64,000 nucleotides of DNA from G963677485 sp942492855 (GTDB lineage Bacteria; Armatimonadota; HRBIN16). A model generated the notes under the pieces. It worked only from the letters and a program-made list of their open reading frames with translations, had not been told where the DNA came from and searched no databases. Both the position numbers and the translations under genes were made by a program. The DNA is taken from the NCBI GenBank assembly GCA_942492855.1, contig OW818647.1:1550001-1614000 (forward strand), in the 5' to 3' direction. How positions within the stretch are numbered: the first letter of the stretch is position 1; each line of letters opens with the position of its first letter. Positions 23,322 to 32,267 of the stretch are shown here, one piece after another.

Positions 23322-24878
23322 ATGGCACAACAAGCTCCCGCTTCTGAAACCATCCTCGTTGTCGATTTCGGTGCCCAGTACACCCAACTGATCGCGCGCC
23401 GGATTCGAGAATGCAACGTCTACAGCGAAATCATACCCGCGGATACCGACCTCAAAGATATCATCGCACGCAAACCTAGCGGAATCGTGCTGAGTGGCGG
23501 CCCTTCCAGCGTATATGAAGAGGGTGCGCCGCGCATTGATGCGGGTGTGTTTAACCTGGGTGTGCCGGTGCTTGGCATTTGCTACGGCCATCAGTTGATG
23601 ACCTACACGCTGGGCGGTCAGGTTGAAGCCACGGGTCTACGTGAGTATGGCCGCACCGATTTGTCGGTCAGCGACCTCAGCGATGCGCTGTGGAATACGA
23701 TCGAGCCCACCCAGACCTGTTGGATGAGCCACGGAGATAAGGTGACAGCCCCTCCGCCCGGGTTCTCTGTGACGGCTGAAACGCCATCCACGCCGGTGGC
23801 GGCGATGAGCGACCCCACGCGACGCTTCTACGGTGTGCAGTTCCATCCTGAAGTCGTGCATACCCCATTCGGAAGCCAGCTTCTGCGCAACTTCGCCATA
23901 GGGGTGTGCGGCTGCAAGGGCGACTGGAACATGGGTAATTTCGTGGAGCAGAGCTGCGAGCGCATCCGCCAGCAGGTGGGCGATGCCCGTGTGCTGTGTG
24001 CGGTGTCTGGCGGGGTGGACAGCATGACGCTGGCTTCGCTGTTGACCAAAGCGCTGGGTGGCGATAAGGTGACGTGCCTGTTTGTGGACCACAACCTGCT
24101 GCGCGCTGGTGAGGCTGAGCAGGTTCGCGAGACATTCAGCGTAAACTACCCGGTAAAGCTGGTGTTTGTAGATGCGCGCAAGCGGTTCATGGACAAACTG
24201 GCTGGAGTGGACGAACCGGAGCAGAAGCGTAGAATCATTGGCGAAGAGTTTATCCGCGTATTCGAAGAGTATGCCGATGAGCTTCGCGACTGCACATATT
24301 TAGGACAGGGCACCCTCTACCCGGATGTGATAGAGAGTGGAGGCACCAAACACAGTCAAACTATTAAGACGCACCACAATGTAGGCGGTCTGCCGGAGGA
24401 TATGCGTCTAAAGCTGGTGGAGCCGTTCCGCTGGCTGTTCAAGGACGAGGTTCGCGCTGTGGCGGCTGAGTTGGGTCTGCCCGATGACATCGTGTGGCGC
24501 CAGCCCTTCCCTGGCCCTGGTCTAGCTGTGCGGATCATCGGTGAAGTGACCGAAGAGAAGATCGAAGCGGTGCGTGCTGCTGACAAAATCTTCCGTGATG
24601 AACTGAAGGCAGCGGGTATCTATCGTCAGATTTGGCAGAGCTACGCCGCCATCCCGGACATCCGAAGCGTGGGCGTAATGGGAGATCAGCGCACATACGG
24701 CCGGCCGATCATTTTACGCGCCGTGGTTAGCGAAGATGCGATGACCGCAGATTGGGCACGCATCCCCTATGAAGTGTTAGAGCGTGCCTCCAACCGCATC
24801 GTCGGCGAGGTTCCGGGGGTAAACCGCGTGGTGTACGACATCACCAGTAAACCTCCAGCTACCATCGAGTGGGAATAG
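23322..24878 (+). CDS. guaA: GMP synthase (glutamine-hydrolysing)
   Basis: A 518-residue enzyme that converts XMP to GMP. The N-terminal class I glutamine amidotransferase has nucleophile C87 (LGICYGHQ) and H175/E177 (FHPEVVH). The ATP pyrophosphatase domain has the P-loop SGGVDS (229-234). The C-terminal dimerisation domain ends with the conserved KPPATIEWE. Length is normal. AAGGAAA precedes the ATG, and TACAAT near 23276 may be the -10. It is followed directly by hpt, making a guanine-nucleotide synthesis and salvage pair. Confidence 0.97.
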   Translation: MAQQAPASETILVVDFGAQYTQLIARRIRECNVYSEIIPADTDLKDIIARKPSGIVLSGGPSSVYEEGAPRIDAGVFNLGVPVLGICYGHQLMTYTLGGQVEATGLREYGRTDLSVSDLSDALWNTIEPTQTCWMSHGDKVTAPPPGFSVTAETPSTPVAAMSDPTRRFYGVQFHPEVVHTPFGSQLLRNFAIGVCGCKGDWNMGNFVEQSCERIRQQVGDARVLCAVSGGVDSMTLASLLTKALGGDKVTCLFVDHNLLRAGEAEQVRETFSVNYPVKLVFVDARKRFMDKLAGVDEPEQKRRIIGEEFIRVFEEYADELRDCTYLGQGTLYPDVIESGGTKHSQTIKTHHNVGGLPEDMRLKLVEPFRWLFKDEVRAVAAELGLPDDIVWRQPFPGPGLAVRIIGEVTEEKIEAVRAADKIFRDELKAAGIYRQIWQSYAAIPDIRSVGVMGDQRTYGRPIILRAVVSEDAMTADWARIPYEVLERASNRIVGEVPGVNRVVYDITSKPPATIEWE

Positions 24879-24886
24879 AAGGAATA

Positions 24887-25417
24887 ATGATGCCGATCAA
24901 AGTATTACTTACCGAAGAGCAGATCCGCATACGCATACAAGAGATGGGCAAGCAGATCCGCGAGGACCTGGGGCCTGATAGCAAGCCGCTATTCGTGGGT
25001 GTGCTTCAAGGAGCGGCGGTATTCCTGGCTGACTTGATCCGCTGCATTGATGGGGAACTGGACTATGACTTCGTGTCCATCAGCAGCTACGGAAACGCAC
25101 CACGGAGCAGCGGTGTCGTGCGTATCATGAAGGACCTGGACCAGAACGTAGTGGGTCGCGACGTGGTGGTGGTTGAAGACATCGTAGACACCGGCTTAAC
25201 CTTGAAGTTTTTGCTGGATAACCTGCGTCTTCACAATGCGAAAAGCTACCGAATCGCCACATTGCTTGACAAACCAGCCCGTCGACAGATAGATGTTAAT
25301 GTTGACTACGTTGGATTTGATATCCCGGATGAATTCGTGATTGGATATGGGCTTGATTATGCGGGCAAATACCGAAATCTGCCATATATCGGCGTATTTG
25401 AGGGCGATCCTGAGTAA
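24887..25417 (+). CDS. hpt: Hypoxanthine phosphoribosyltransferase
   Basis: A 176-residue salvage enzyme that makes IMP or GMP from hypoxanthine or guanine and PRPP. It has the PRPP loop VVVVEDIVDTGLT, the N-terminal PLFVGVLQGAAVF loop, and VDYVGFDIPDEFVIGYGLDYAGKYRNLPYIG at the C-terminus. I chose ATG 24887 (or the next codon, 24890) because AGAAGGA (24877-24883) fits either. An upstream GTG at 24869 lies inside guaA. It starts about 8 bases after the guaA stop, in the same operon. Confidence 0.95.
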   Translation: MMPIKVLLTEEQIRIRIQEMGKQIREDLGPDSKPLFVGVLQGAAVFLADLIRCIDGELDYDFVSISSYGNAPRSSGVVRIMKDLDQNVVGRDVVVVEDIVDTGLTLKFLLDNLRLHNAKSYRIATLLDKPARRQIDVNVDYVGFDIPDEFVIGYGLDYAGKYRNLPYIGVFEGDPE

Positions 25418-25686
25418 TATGGGCGTTCATGTCGTAAACTGTCGAAGCATAACGACTCAGACAGACTGAAATATACGCTATAATAAACTTGGAGAAGACC
25501 TATCCACTCTCCGTACAGCCAATAGATGTCACTATTTCATCTTCGGCTTCCGTAAAGAATCCCGACATCGTAAAATCCCACATCGGTATCGCATGATAAC
25601 GCTGGGTATTTTGCCGACTTCAGGCGTATCCTGCACCCAAATAACAGGGTGTAGCGCCTTCTTAAACCCTAAAGGTGATTAGCTGA

Positions 25687-26964
25687 ATGGAAAATCTTGA
25701 CTTAGCCTCGTTCGATGCCCTCAGCCTCGAGGAACTTCATCTCTACGCACGAGCACGCAACGTGATCGTTGAGGAGAACGCACGTCGACAGGAGGTGATC
25801 AAAAAAGTTCTGCAGGTTCACGCCGATGCCGGCGGTCAGATTCGCGCTGAAGGCGTACTTGAAGCGATGTCGGACGGGTTTGGTTTTATTCGCCGAGATG
25901 TGAATTTTGGTATGAATGGCAGTGATGACATTTACGTATCGCAGACGCAGATTAAGCGGTTTGATCTAAAGACAGGCGACACCGTAGCCGGTATGGTGAG
26001 GCCACCGAAGGACAGCGAAAAATACTACGGCCTGCTACGTGTGGAGCATGTGAACCACCAGAACCCGGAAACCGCACGCCACCGTTACTCATTTGATGAG
26101 CTGACTCCAATCTACCCCACCGAACGCTTCCGCCTTGAGAATGGCGCGAAGAACATCAGCAGCCGCCTGATCGATCTGGTATCGCCGGTCGGTAAAGGAC
26201 AGCGCGGACTAATCGTTGCACCACCCAAAGCTGGTAAGACGACTCTGCTGAAGTCGATAGCGAACAGCTTGACTGCCAACCATCCTGAGGTGCAGCTACT
26301 AGTTCTGCTGGTTGATGAGCGTCCTGAAGAGGTCACCGACATCCGCCGCAGCGTGAAGGGACGGGTGGTCAGTAGCACATTTGATGAGATGCCTGAGAAC
26401 CACATGCGTGTGGCGGATATGACTCTGGAGATGGCCAAGCGCATGGTCGAAGCCAAGCATGATGTGGTGATTCTACTTGATAGCTTGACACGGCTTTCAC
26501 GAGCCAGTAACCTCACGGTTAATCCCAGCGGACGGACACTGTCCGGTGGCCTCGATCCTTCGGCACTCTATCGTCCTAAGCGCTTCTTTGGAGCGGCCAG
26601 GAACATCGAGCAAGGCGGTAGTCTGACTGTCCTAGCCACCGCACTGGTGGACACTGGCAGCCGCATGGATGAAGTGATCTTTGAAGAATTCAAAGGTACT
26701 GGTAATATGGAGTTGGTTCTTGATAGAACCCTGAGCGACCGCCGGATATTCCCGGCCATTGATGTTCTGCATTCGGGAACACGACATGAGGAGCTGCTAT
26801 ACACAGAAGACGAATTAAAGGGGCTGTGGAAACTGCGTCGGCATCTGTCTAACATGGATACCATCCCCGCTGCAGAGCAGTTGGTAGGCATGTTAACACA
26901 CACGCCGAACAATGAAGCATTTTTGATGGCAGTAGATACAGCACTAAAAGACCAGGGCAAATAG
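25687..26964 (+). CDS. rho: Transcription termination factor Rho
   Basis: A 425-residue hexameric RNA helicase that ends transcription. The N-terminal Rho_N helices (ELHLYARARNVIVEENARRQEVIKKVL) are followed by the CSD-like RNA-binding domain with GFGFIRR near residue 70 and the ATPase domain with Walker A PPKAGKTT (K184). The Q-loop and R-loop region (SRMDEVIFEEFKGTGNMEL) is present. It lacks the long N-terminal insertion found in high-GC Gram-positives. A 269-base untranslated stretch precedes it, with TATAAT at 25479-25484. A long leader would fit the autoregulation known for rho. Confidence 0.97.
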   Translation: MENLDLASFDALSLEELHLYARARNVIVEENARRQEVIKKVLQVHADAGGQIRAEGVLEAMSDGFGFIRRDVNFGMNGSDDIYVSQTQIKRFDLKTGDTVAGMVRPPKDSEKYYGLLRVEHVNHQNPETARHRYSFDELTPIYPTERFRLENGAKNISSRLIDLVSPVGKGQRGLIVAPPKAGKTTLLKSIANSLTANHPEVQLLVLLVDERPEEVTDIRRSVKGRVVSSTFDEMPENHMRVADMTLEMAKRMVEAKHDVVILLDSLTRLSRASNLTVNPSGRTLSGGLDPSALYRPKRFFGAARNIEQGGSLTVLATALVDTGSRMDEVIFEEFKGTGNMELVLDRTLSDRRIFPAIDVLHSGTRHEELLYTEDELKGLWKLRRHLSNMDTIPAAEQLVGMLTHTPNNEAFLMAVDTALKDQGK

Positions 26965-27043
26965 CAATACACACTGTTTAATTTTGCAAGAGTTGCGATG
27001 AAGCGAACTTGCGAAGCGGTTGAAACCGAAACGAGGGCCGAAA

Positions 27044-27544
27044 ATGGATAATCGATGGTCTGATGATGAGTATTCCCTGAATAACATCTTTGATACGTTA
27101 AAATATGACGTAGACGAGAAGAAGGAATGCTTATCACGCGTAACTGGGGTCTTTAAGGCCCACGGTCATTTTGATGAAGTCACACCGAAATATGGCATAG
27201 GGATGGAAGATGAACTGGGCCGCAGCCTCATCATCATCGTATCCCCCACCGATGCATCATCAGTCAATGACCAACTTAACAATGAGTTGCCAGAACGTCC
27301 GCTTTGCCATGACTTGATCATGACGGTCATACGTGAGCTGGGTGGGCGCATGATGGACGCTGTCATTGATGATGTATGGCAGCAGACATATTACTCGAAG
27401 ATTCGCGTGCGTATGCCGGATGAACAGATTGCGTCGATAGATGCACGGCCATCTGATGCGATCGTCATGGCACTGAAGAGCGGCACACCGATCTACATAT
27501 GCGAACGAGTGATGAAATACGCTCAGCAATTAGAAACCGAGTAG
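27044..27544 (+). CDS. Bifunctional nuclease family protein (DUF151)
   Basis: A 166-residue protein. It contains the family signature near residues 135-160: IDARPSDAIVMALKSGTPIY followed by ICERVM. Family members in plants and bacteria have DNase/RNase activity. The bacterial role is not settled. ATG at 27044 has GAGG 7 bases upstream, and a TTG at 27020 is less likely. It lies about 80 bases after rho on the same strand and may be co-transcribed. Confidence 0.85.
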   Translation: MDNRWSDDEYSLNNIFDTLKYDVDEKKECLSRVTGVFKAHGHFDEVTPKYGIGMEDELGRSLIIIVSPTDASSVNDQLNNELPERPLCHDLIMTVIRELGGRMMDAVIDDVWQQTYYSKIRVRMPDEQIASIDARPSDAIVMALKSGTPIYICERVMKYAQQLETE

Positions 27545-27567
27545 GGAACTGCCTAACGATGTGAATC

Positions 27568-27598
27568 AACCCGGAGGTATTGAAATTACCTCCGGGTT
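27568..27598. terminator. Shared hairpin between convergent genes
   Basis: AACCCGGAGGTA (27568-27579) and TACCTCCGGGTT (27587-27598) form a 12-bp perfect stem with a 7-base loop between the DUF151 gene and the galactokinase-family gene. It could end transcription from both sides. Confidence 0.75.
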
Positions 27599-27606
27599 CA
27601 TAGGTT

Positions 27607-28785
27607 TTACATACGGAAGATGTGAGCACCCTCAGCGGGTACAGTGCAGAAGGTATCGGGGCGTATCCCGGTTGCTGCATGATAGTCGTCACTAACGGAA
27701 GCTATGAACTGGTCGATCTGTTCTGTGTATACCAGACAGACAATGGCCCCGCCCCAACCACCACCCATCAGGCGTGCACCTAAAGCCCCCCGCATTTTCG
27801 CGATCCCCACGAGCGTGTCAAGACCTGGAGTCGAGTTTTCAAAGTCGGTGCTTGAGCTCAGGTGAGACTCATACATCAATCGGCCTAGTGTCATGACATC
27901 ACCTGAATCAAGTGCCTCTTTAGCGTCCTGGACTCGCTGGTTCTCAGTGATGACGTGCTTCGCTCTTCGCATCGAGACCTCATCCATGCCATCCTTATAC
28001 GACAGGAAGTCCGACATCGTCACATCCCGCAGTTCTTCGATATGCGGACCTGCCATTCGAGCAAACCAATCTCGGGCCTCTTTGCACTCTTTGAAGCGGT
28101 TCGCATAGTCTCCGGAGACCAAGGCGTGGACGCCCATGGAGTTGATAAGGCATAACGTCAGCTTCGGCTGGTCTGGTAGATAGCAAGCACAGTGCTCCTT
28201 CGAGCGGGTATCGAGCCAGAGCATGGCATCCTGAACTCCAAAGGTAGAGGAGAACTGATCCAGTATCCCGCACGGCATGCCTACAAACTGGTTCTCGGCA
28301 GCCCTTCCCAATTCTGCCACTTTCCAGGCAGGCCATTCCACTTCAGCCAATGCCAATAGGGCAAGGCAGCAACTTATCTCAAGAGCGGCAGAACTGCTAA
28401 GGCCTGCCCCTAACGGAACATCCGAAGTCAGGTATGCGTCGAATACGGGAACATCAACTCCCGCGTTCTGCAACTGATCCACGACGCCCTTTATGTAGTC
28501 GGCCCACGGCGCAGACTCATCATGCTGAAGCTGGCGCAGATCAAATTCCGCTGGCGTGGCTTGCGTGGCCGAAACCACACGGCAGGTGCTCCGATCCGAC
28601 AGACTGACTGCAAACAAAGTGTATCGATCGATGGCAGCGCTCATGACATAACCCAGGTTATAGTCTGTATGGTTCCCTAAAACCTCAATACGCCCAGGCG
28701 CCGCCGCCACATAGGCGGGATGGCAACCATACTCAGATGCGAAGGCCTCAGCGGTAATATCAATCGAGAGTTGCTTTACACTCAT
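27607..28785 (-). CDS. galK: Galactokinase-family GHMP kinase
   Basis: A 392-residue cytosolic sugar kinase. The N-terminal sugar-binding motif is PGRIEVLGNHTDYN (about residues 30-43), the GHMP phosphate loop is PLGAGLSSSAALE (124-136), and motif 3 near the end is MGGGWGGAIVCLV. In well-studied galactokinases the first motif is GEHTDYN, where Glu contacts galactose. Asn stands there in this protein, as in a known subgroup of galactokinase-like proteins. Galactose is the likely but not certain substrate. No galT, galE or sugar transporter is adjacent. Confidence 0.85.
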   Translation of the reverse strand: MSVKQLSIDITAEAFASEYGCHPAYVAAAPGRIEVLGNHTDYNLGYVMSAAIDRYTLFAVSLSDRSTCRVVSATQATPAEFDLRQLQHDESAPWADYIKGVVDQLQNAGVDVPVFDAYLTSDVPLGAGLSSSAALEISCCLALLALAEVEWPAWKVAELGRAAENQFVGMPCGILDQFSSTFGVQDAMLWLDTRSKEHCACYLPDQPKLTLCLINSMGVHALVSGDYANRFKECKEARDWFARMAGPHIEELRDVTMSDFLSYKDGMDEVSMRRAKHVITENQRVQDAKEALDSGDVMTLGRLMYESHLSSSTDFENSTPGLDTLVGIAKMRGALGARLMGGGWGGAIVCLVYTEQIDQFIASVSDDYHAATGIRPDTFCTVPAEGAHIFRM

Positions 28786-28809
28786 ATCATCCTCCAGGTA
28801 ATTCTTTGA

Positions 28810-29688
28810 CTAGGAACAGATTTGCGCGACCAAACGCTCAAGGTCGTTAAGATCGTAATAATGGATCGAGATCACTCCCGTGTCATCACCTTCATCCCGA
28901 AGCGTGACCCGAGTCGCCAGCGCTTCGCGAAGACGGTCAGCCACGGCTTGCAGGTGGGGATCGGGGAGTTTCGATGTTTCACGTGAAACATCGAGGTCGT
29001 GTTTGGGTTCACCACGCTCAGATGCTTCGCGCGACGCCCTCTCCAATTCCCGGACGTTGAGGCTCTTCCGTAAAGCGAGTTCGGCAAGCTCTACTCTCTT
29101 GTTTTCCGGAGCCATCAGTAGTGCGCGACCATGACCTTCCGTGATATCACCATCCCGAATCATCTGCAGCACCACAGATGGCAATCCCAGCAAGCGAAGG
29201 CTGTTGGCCACCGATGCCCGGCTCTTACCTACCCGTTGGGCGACTTGCTCCTGGGTTAGGTGAAACTTGTCTATGAGCTGTCGATACGCTAGTGCTTGGT
29301 CAATGGAGTTAATGTCTTCGCGTTGGATGTTTTCGATCAAGGCGAGTTCAAGGCGGTCCTGAGGTTCCACCTTCCGGATGATGGCTGGTATGGTCACCGT
29401 GCCTGCTAGTCGACTGGCTCTGGTCCGGCGTTCGCCTGCTATGAGCTGGTATTTACCATCCGGTGTTTCTTGTACCAGGATCGGCTGAATGACACCATGT
29501 TCTCGTATCGAGGCAGCTAGTTCACTCATAGTTTCGTCAGCGAACATGTGACGCGGTTGGTCTGGGTTCGCTAAAATGTCGTCTAGAGGTATCTGCCTGA
29601 TAGACTCTGACTCGGTTGTCTGACTGCCGGTCTCACCCAGCAATGCTCCCAGACCTTTACCCAGACCGCCTCGCTTATTAGTTGTCAT
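28810..29688 (-). CDS. parB: Chromosome partitioning protein ParB
   Basis: A 292-residue CTP-dependent DNA clamp that loads at parS and spreads. It begins with the conserved GGLGKGLGALLG, which interacts with ParA. The CTPase boxes are present (QPRHMFADE; LIAGERRTRASRLAG), then EREDINSIDQALAY, and the helix-turn-helix LTQEQVAQRVGKSRASVANSLRLLGLP. The C-terminal dimerisation domain ends near LERLVAQICS. It overlaps parA by 11 bases. A perfect parS lies within its own coding sequence. Confidence 0.96.
   Translation of the reverse strand: MTTNKRGGLGKGLGALLGETGSQTTESESIRQIPLDDILANPDQPRHMFADETMSELAASIREHGVIQPILVQETPDGKYQLIAGERRTRASRLAGTVTIPAIIRKVEPQDRLELALIENIQREDINSIDQALAYRQLIDKFHLTQEQVAQRVGKSRASVANSLRLLGLPSVVLQMIRDGDITEGHGRALLMAPENKRVELAELALRKSLNVRELERASREASERGEPKHDLDVSRETSKLPDPHLQAVADRLREALATRVTLRDEGDDTGVISIHYYDLNDLERLVAQICS
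28971..28994. promoter_or_regulatory. parS: parS centromere site inside parB
   Basis: The 16-base consensus TGTTTCACGTGAAACA (28975-28990) is perfect, and the palindrome extends to 24 bases with flanking TCGA. On the parB strand it encodes DVSRETS in the linker between the DNA-binding and dimerisation domains. B. subtilis also has a parS inside spo0J. Confidence 0.97.
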
Positions 29689-30442
29689 TCTTCAATACCT
29701 CTTCTGATAGTAATCGGTACGCCTCAGCACCCTTGCTGCGAGGGTCATACAGTTGGACCGGAAGCCCATATGACGGTGCTTCACTCAGTCGGATGTTTCT
29801 TGGGATGGAGACACGTGATACTATACCGCCGAAGTGCTTCCTTATTTCCGCTTCCACTTGCTGGGTGAGCCTTGCCCGCGGGTCTCTCATGGTCAACACG
29901 ACTTTGTATATGTGCAATCCTGGATTGGTGCTGCGCTTGATTATCTCTATGGTCTTGACAAGCTGACTGATACCCTCAAGCGCGTAATACTCGCACTGTA
30001 TGGGGACAATCACGCCATCAGCGGCGGTCAGAGCATTCACAGTCAACACTCCAAGTGAGGGGGGGGCATCTATTAGCACCACATCGTAGTCATCTGCGAC
30101 CTTTGAGATGGCAGTTTTTAGTCTGAACTGCCAGTCAGCCATGGCAGGTAGTTCTAGTTCAGCTCCTGTCAGCTCAATATTAGCAGGTGCCACATATAAG
30201 CGATCAACCGCTGTGCTTAGTCGCACGTCGCGTAGACTCGCCTCATTGAGTAACACATCATAGATGCTGAACTTCAGATTCTCCTTGTCAACCCCAACTC
30301 CGCTACTGCTGTTACCCTGGGGGTCAGTATCGATCAACAGAACGTTTTGCCCGAGCTGCGCCAACCCAGCGGAAAGGTTTACTGTTGTGGTAGTTTTCCC
30401 CACACCACCCTTCTGATTTACCACGGCATATACTCTAGGCAT
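29678..30442 (-). CDS. parA: Chromosome partitioning ATPase ParA
   Basis: A 254-residue deviant Walker ATPase of the short Soj type, with no N-terminal DNA-binding extension. Walker A is KGGVGKTTTT, and the A' and B regions are LIDTDPQGNSSSG and VLIDAPPSLG. CEYYALEGISQL is typical of the family. It moves ParB-parS complexes along the nucleoid. GGGAGGAA precedes the ATG. TATAAT on the minus strand (30495-30500) is a likely -10. The pair is flanked by ordinary genes, not by rnpA or gid genes, so origin proximity is not shown. Confidence 0.96.
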   Translation of the reverse strand: MPRVYAVVNQKGGVGKTTTTVNLSAGLAQLGQNVLLIDTDPQGNSSSGVGVDKENLKFSIYDVLLNEASLRDVRLSTAVDRLYVAPANIELTGAELELPAMADWQFRLKTAISKVADDYDVVLIDAPPSLGVLTVNALTAADGVIVPIQCEYYALEGISQLVKTIEIIKRSTNPGLHIYKVVLTMRDPRARLTQQVEAEIRKHFGGIVSRVSIPRNIRLSEAPSYGLPVQLYDPRSKGAEAYRLLSEEVLKNDN

Positions 30443-30572
30443 CTGTGTTCCTCCCGGATCTGTGTCCGACTATCATTTTATCTCAGCATATAGTATTATA
30501 AGGTCAATCACCTTTGTAATACAGGGTGATACGGAAGCGCGGCTATACCAATGACGATACAGAGGAGATCAC

Positions 30573-32267
30573 ATGGCCACTATAAAGAAGAAGCGGTTCA
30601 ATATCTGGAAAATCATCATCGTGCTTGTCATTTTGGCAGGAGGGGGATGGTACGGATGGCGACACTTCCAGAAGGTTCCTATTCCCGAAATCACATACGA
30701 CGTCACCAAGGGCGATGTTGAGATCGCTGTATCGGAGGTGGGCGTTCTGGAGCCTATCCGGAAGGTAGAGATAAAGAGTAAAGCAGCAGGTCGAATTCTG
30801 CAGTTACCAGTCGATGCCGGCGATAAAGTGGTCAAAGACCAATTGCTTGCTCTGATAGATAGCTCTGACTTGATGTCCACAGTGGCACAGGCCAACGCGC
30901 AGATGGTATCCTCTGAATCTCGACTAAAGCAAAGCGTACTCAATACCACCGTCCAAAACACAGACACGGACGCTAACTACGACCGCGCATTGAACGCGTA
31001 CAAAAATGCGGAGTTAAGGCTGGCCCAAGTCACGCGCGAAGTTCAGACACAGCCGCAGTTGACGAAGTCTTCTCTTGATGAGGCCGAAGCGTCAGAACGA
31101 ACCGCCAAACAGGACGTGGATCAGTTTAAGTCCGTCACGGCATCTACGATGCGCATTGAAGCGGATGCTAGTTTAAATGAGGCTTCTCTACGGGCTGATG
31201 AAGCACAGAAGAACCTGCTCCGGCAAAAGAACCTGCTCACTAAAGGGTTTGTCAGCCAACGCGAGGTCGATACTGCTCAAACCGCGTTAGCCAGTGCTCA
31301 AGCAAGCTTGAAGAACGCTCAGCAGAAAGCAAGTACCATCGAAAAACAGATCGCCACACAACAACAAACTGTTGAGGGCAGATACACAATGGCCGTTGCT
31401 GCCCTTAGAAGGGCGCAAGAGCAAGCCAAACGAGATGAACTCAAGTATATGGACCTTGAGGCACAAAAGAACACCTATAAGGACGCGAAGCAGGCGTTGG
31501 TGAGTGCCCGCGTAGCCATGCTCAGCAAACAATCCAGGCAACAGGACATCATATCTGGTAAGTCCAACATAGTAGCTAGCCGTAGTTCGTATAAAGATGC
31601 TCAGACAAAGCTAGATGAGACGGTCATACGCGCTCCATTCGATGGCGTCATCACGCAGCGATATATTGAAAGCGGAGAGCTAGTGACCTCTGGCGTATCT
31701 ACCTTTAGCACAGGAATGAGCCTTGTGCAACTCGCTGACCTTTCGCAGATGAAGATCAACCTGTTGATCAACGAAGTCGACGTTCGAAAAGTGCAAGTGG
31801 GCATGCCTGTGGTGATATCACTGGATGCCATCCCTGGACGAATGTTCAACGGTAGAGTTCAAACAGTTGCTCCCGCTGCACAAGTGGGGGCTGATGGTAA
31901 TGTGGTTCAGGGCGGTGTCATCAAGTTCCCAGTGCGTGTGGTCATAGACAACCCTGATCCAATATTGCGCTCTGGAATGTCTTGCAAGTGCAAAATCATG
32001 GTGCAGATGGCAAAGAATGTCGTGCGCCTGCAGGCGGACGCACTCAAACCAACCGGCCCCAATACGGCCGAAGTGATGATTGTGAAACCGGACCCCAAGA
32101 ACCCGGCACCTAAAGCCACCCCGCGTAAGGTCAAAACTGGACTGCGTGGTGATAACTTCGTGGAAATCAAAGAGGGTCTGAAGCCCGGCGAAAAAGTGAA
32201 GCCGCAGCCATTCATGGGCCCGCCAAGGCAGGGCATTGATATGGGCGGACCTGGAGGACGCAGATGA
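30573..32267 (+). CDS. MacA/HlyD-type membrane fusion protein
   Basis: A 564-residue periplasmic adaptor with one N-terminal membrane helix (IWKIIIVLVILAGGGWYG). A first lipoyl half follows (about residues 45-100: VEIKSKAAGRILQLPVDAGDKV), then an unusually long alpha-helical coiled coil (about 105-345) rich in Ala, Gln and Lys, and the second lipoyl half (VIRAPFDGVITQRYIESGE). The beta-barrel and a Pro-rich tail ending GMGGPGGRR-like glycines complete it. Such adaptors link an inner-membrane pump to an outer-membrane channel, which supports a diderm host. GAGGAG precedes the ATG. It overlaps the permease gene by 4 bases. No ATPase or TolC gene is adjacent. Confidence 0.88.
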   Translation: MATIKKKRFNIWKIIIVLVILAGGGWYGWRHFQKVPIPEITYDVTKGDVEIAVSEVGVLEPIRKVEIKSKAAGRILQLPVDAGDKVVKDQLLALIDSSDLMSTVAQANAQMVSSESRLKQSVLNTTVQNTDTDANYDRALNAYKNAELRLAQVTREVQTQPQLTKSSLDEAEASERTAKQDVDQFKSVTASTMRIEADASLNEASLRADEAQKNLLRQKNLLTKGFVSQREVDTAQTALASAQASLKNAQQKASTIEKQIATQQQTVEGRYTMAVAALRRAQEQAKRDELKYMDLEAQKNTYKDAKQALVSARVAMLSKQSRQQDIISGKSNIVASRSSYKDAQTKLDETVIRAPFDGVITQRYIESGELVTSGVSTFSTGMSLVQLADLSQMKINLLINEVDVRKVQVGMPVVISLDAIPGRMFNGRVQTVAPAAQVGADGNVVQGGVIKFPVRVVIDNPDPILRSGMSCKCKIMVQMAKNVVRLQADALKPTGPNTAEVMIVKPDPKNPAPKATPRKVKTGLRGDNFVEIKEGLKPGEKVKPQPFMGPPRQGIDMGGPGGRR

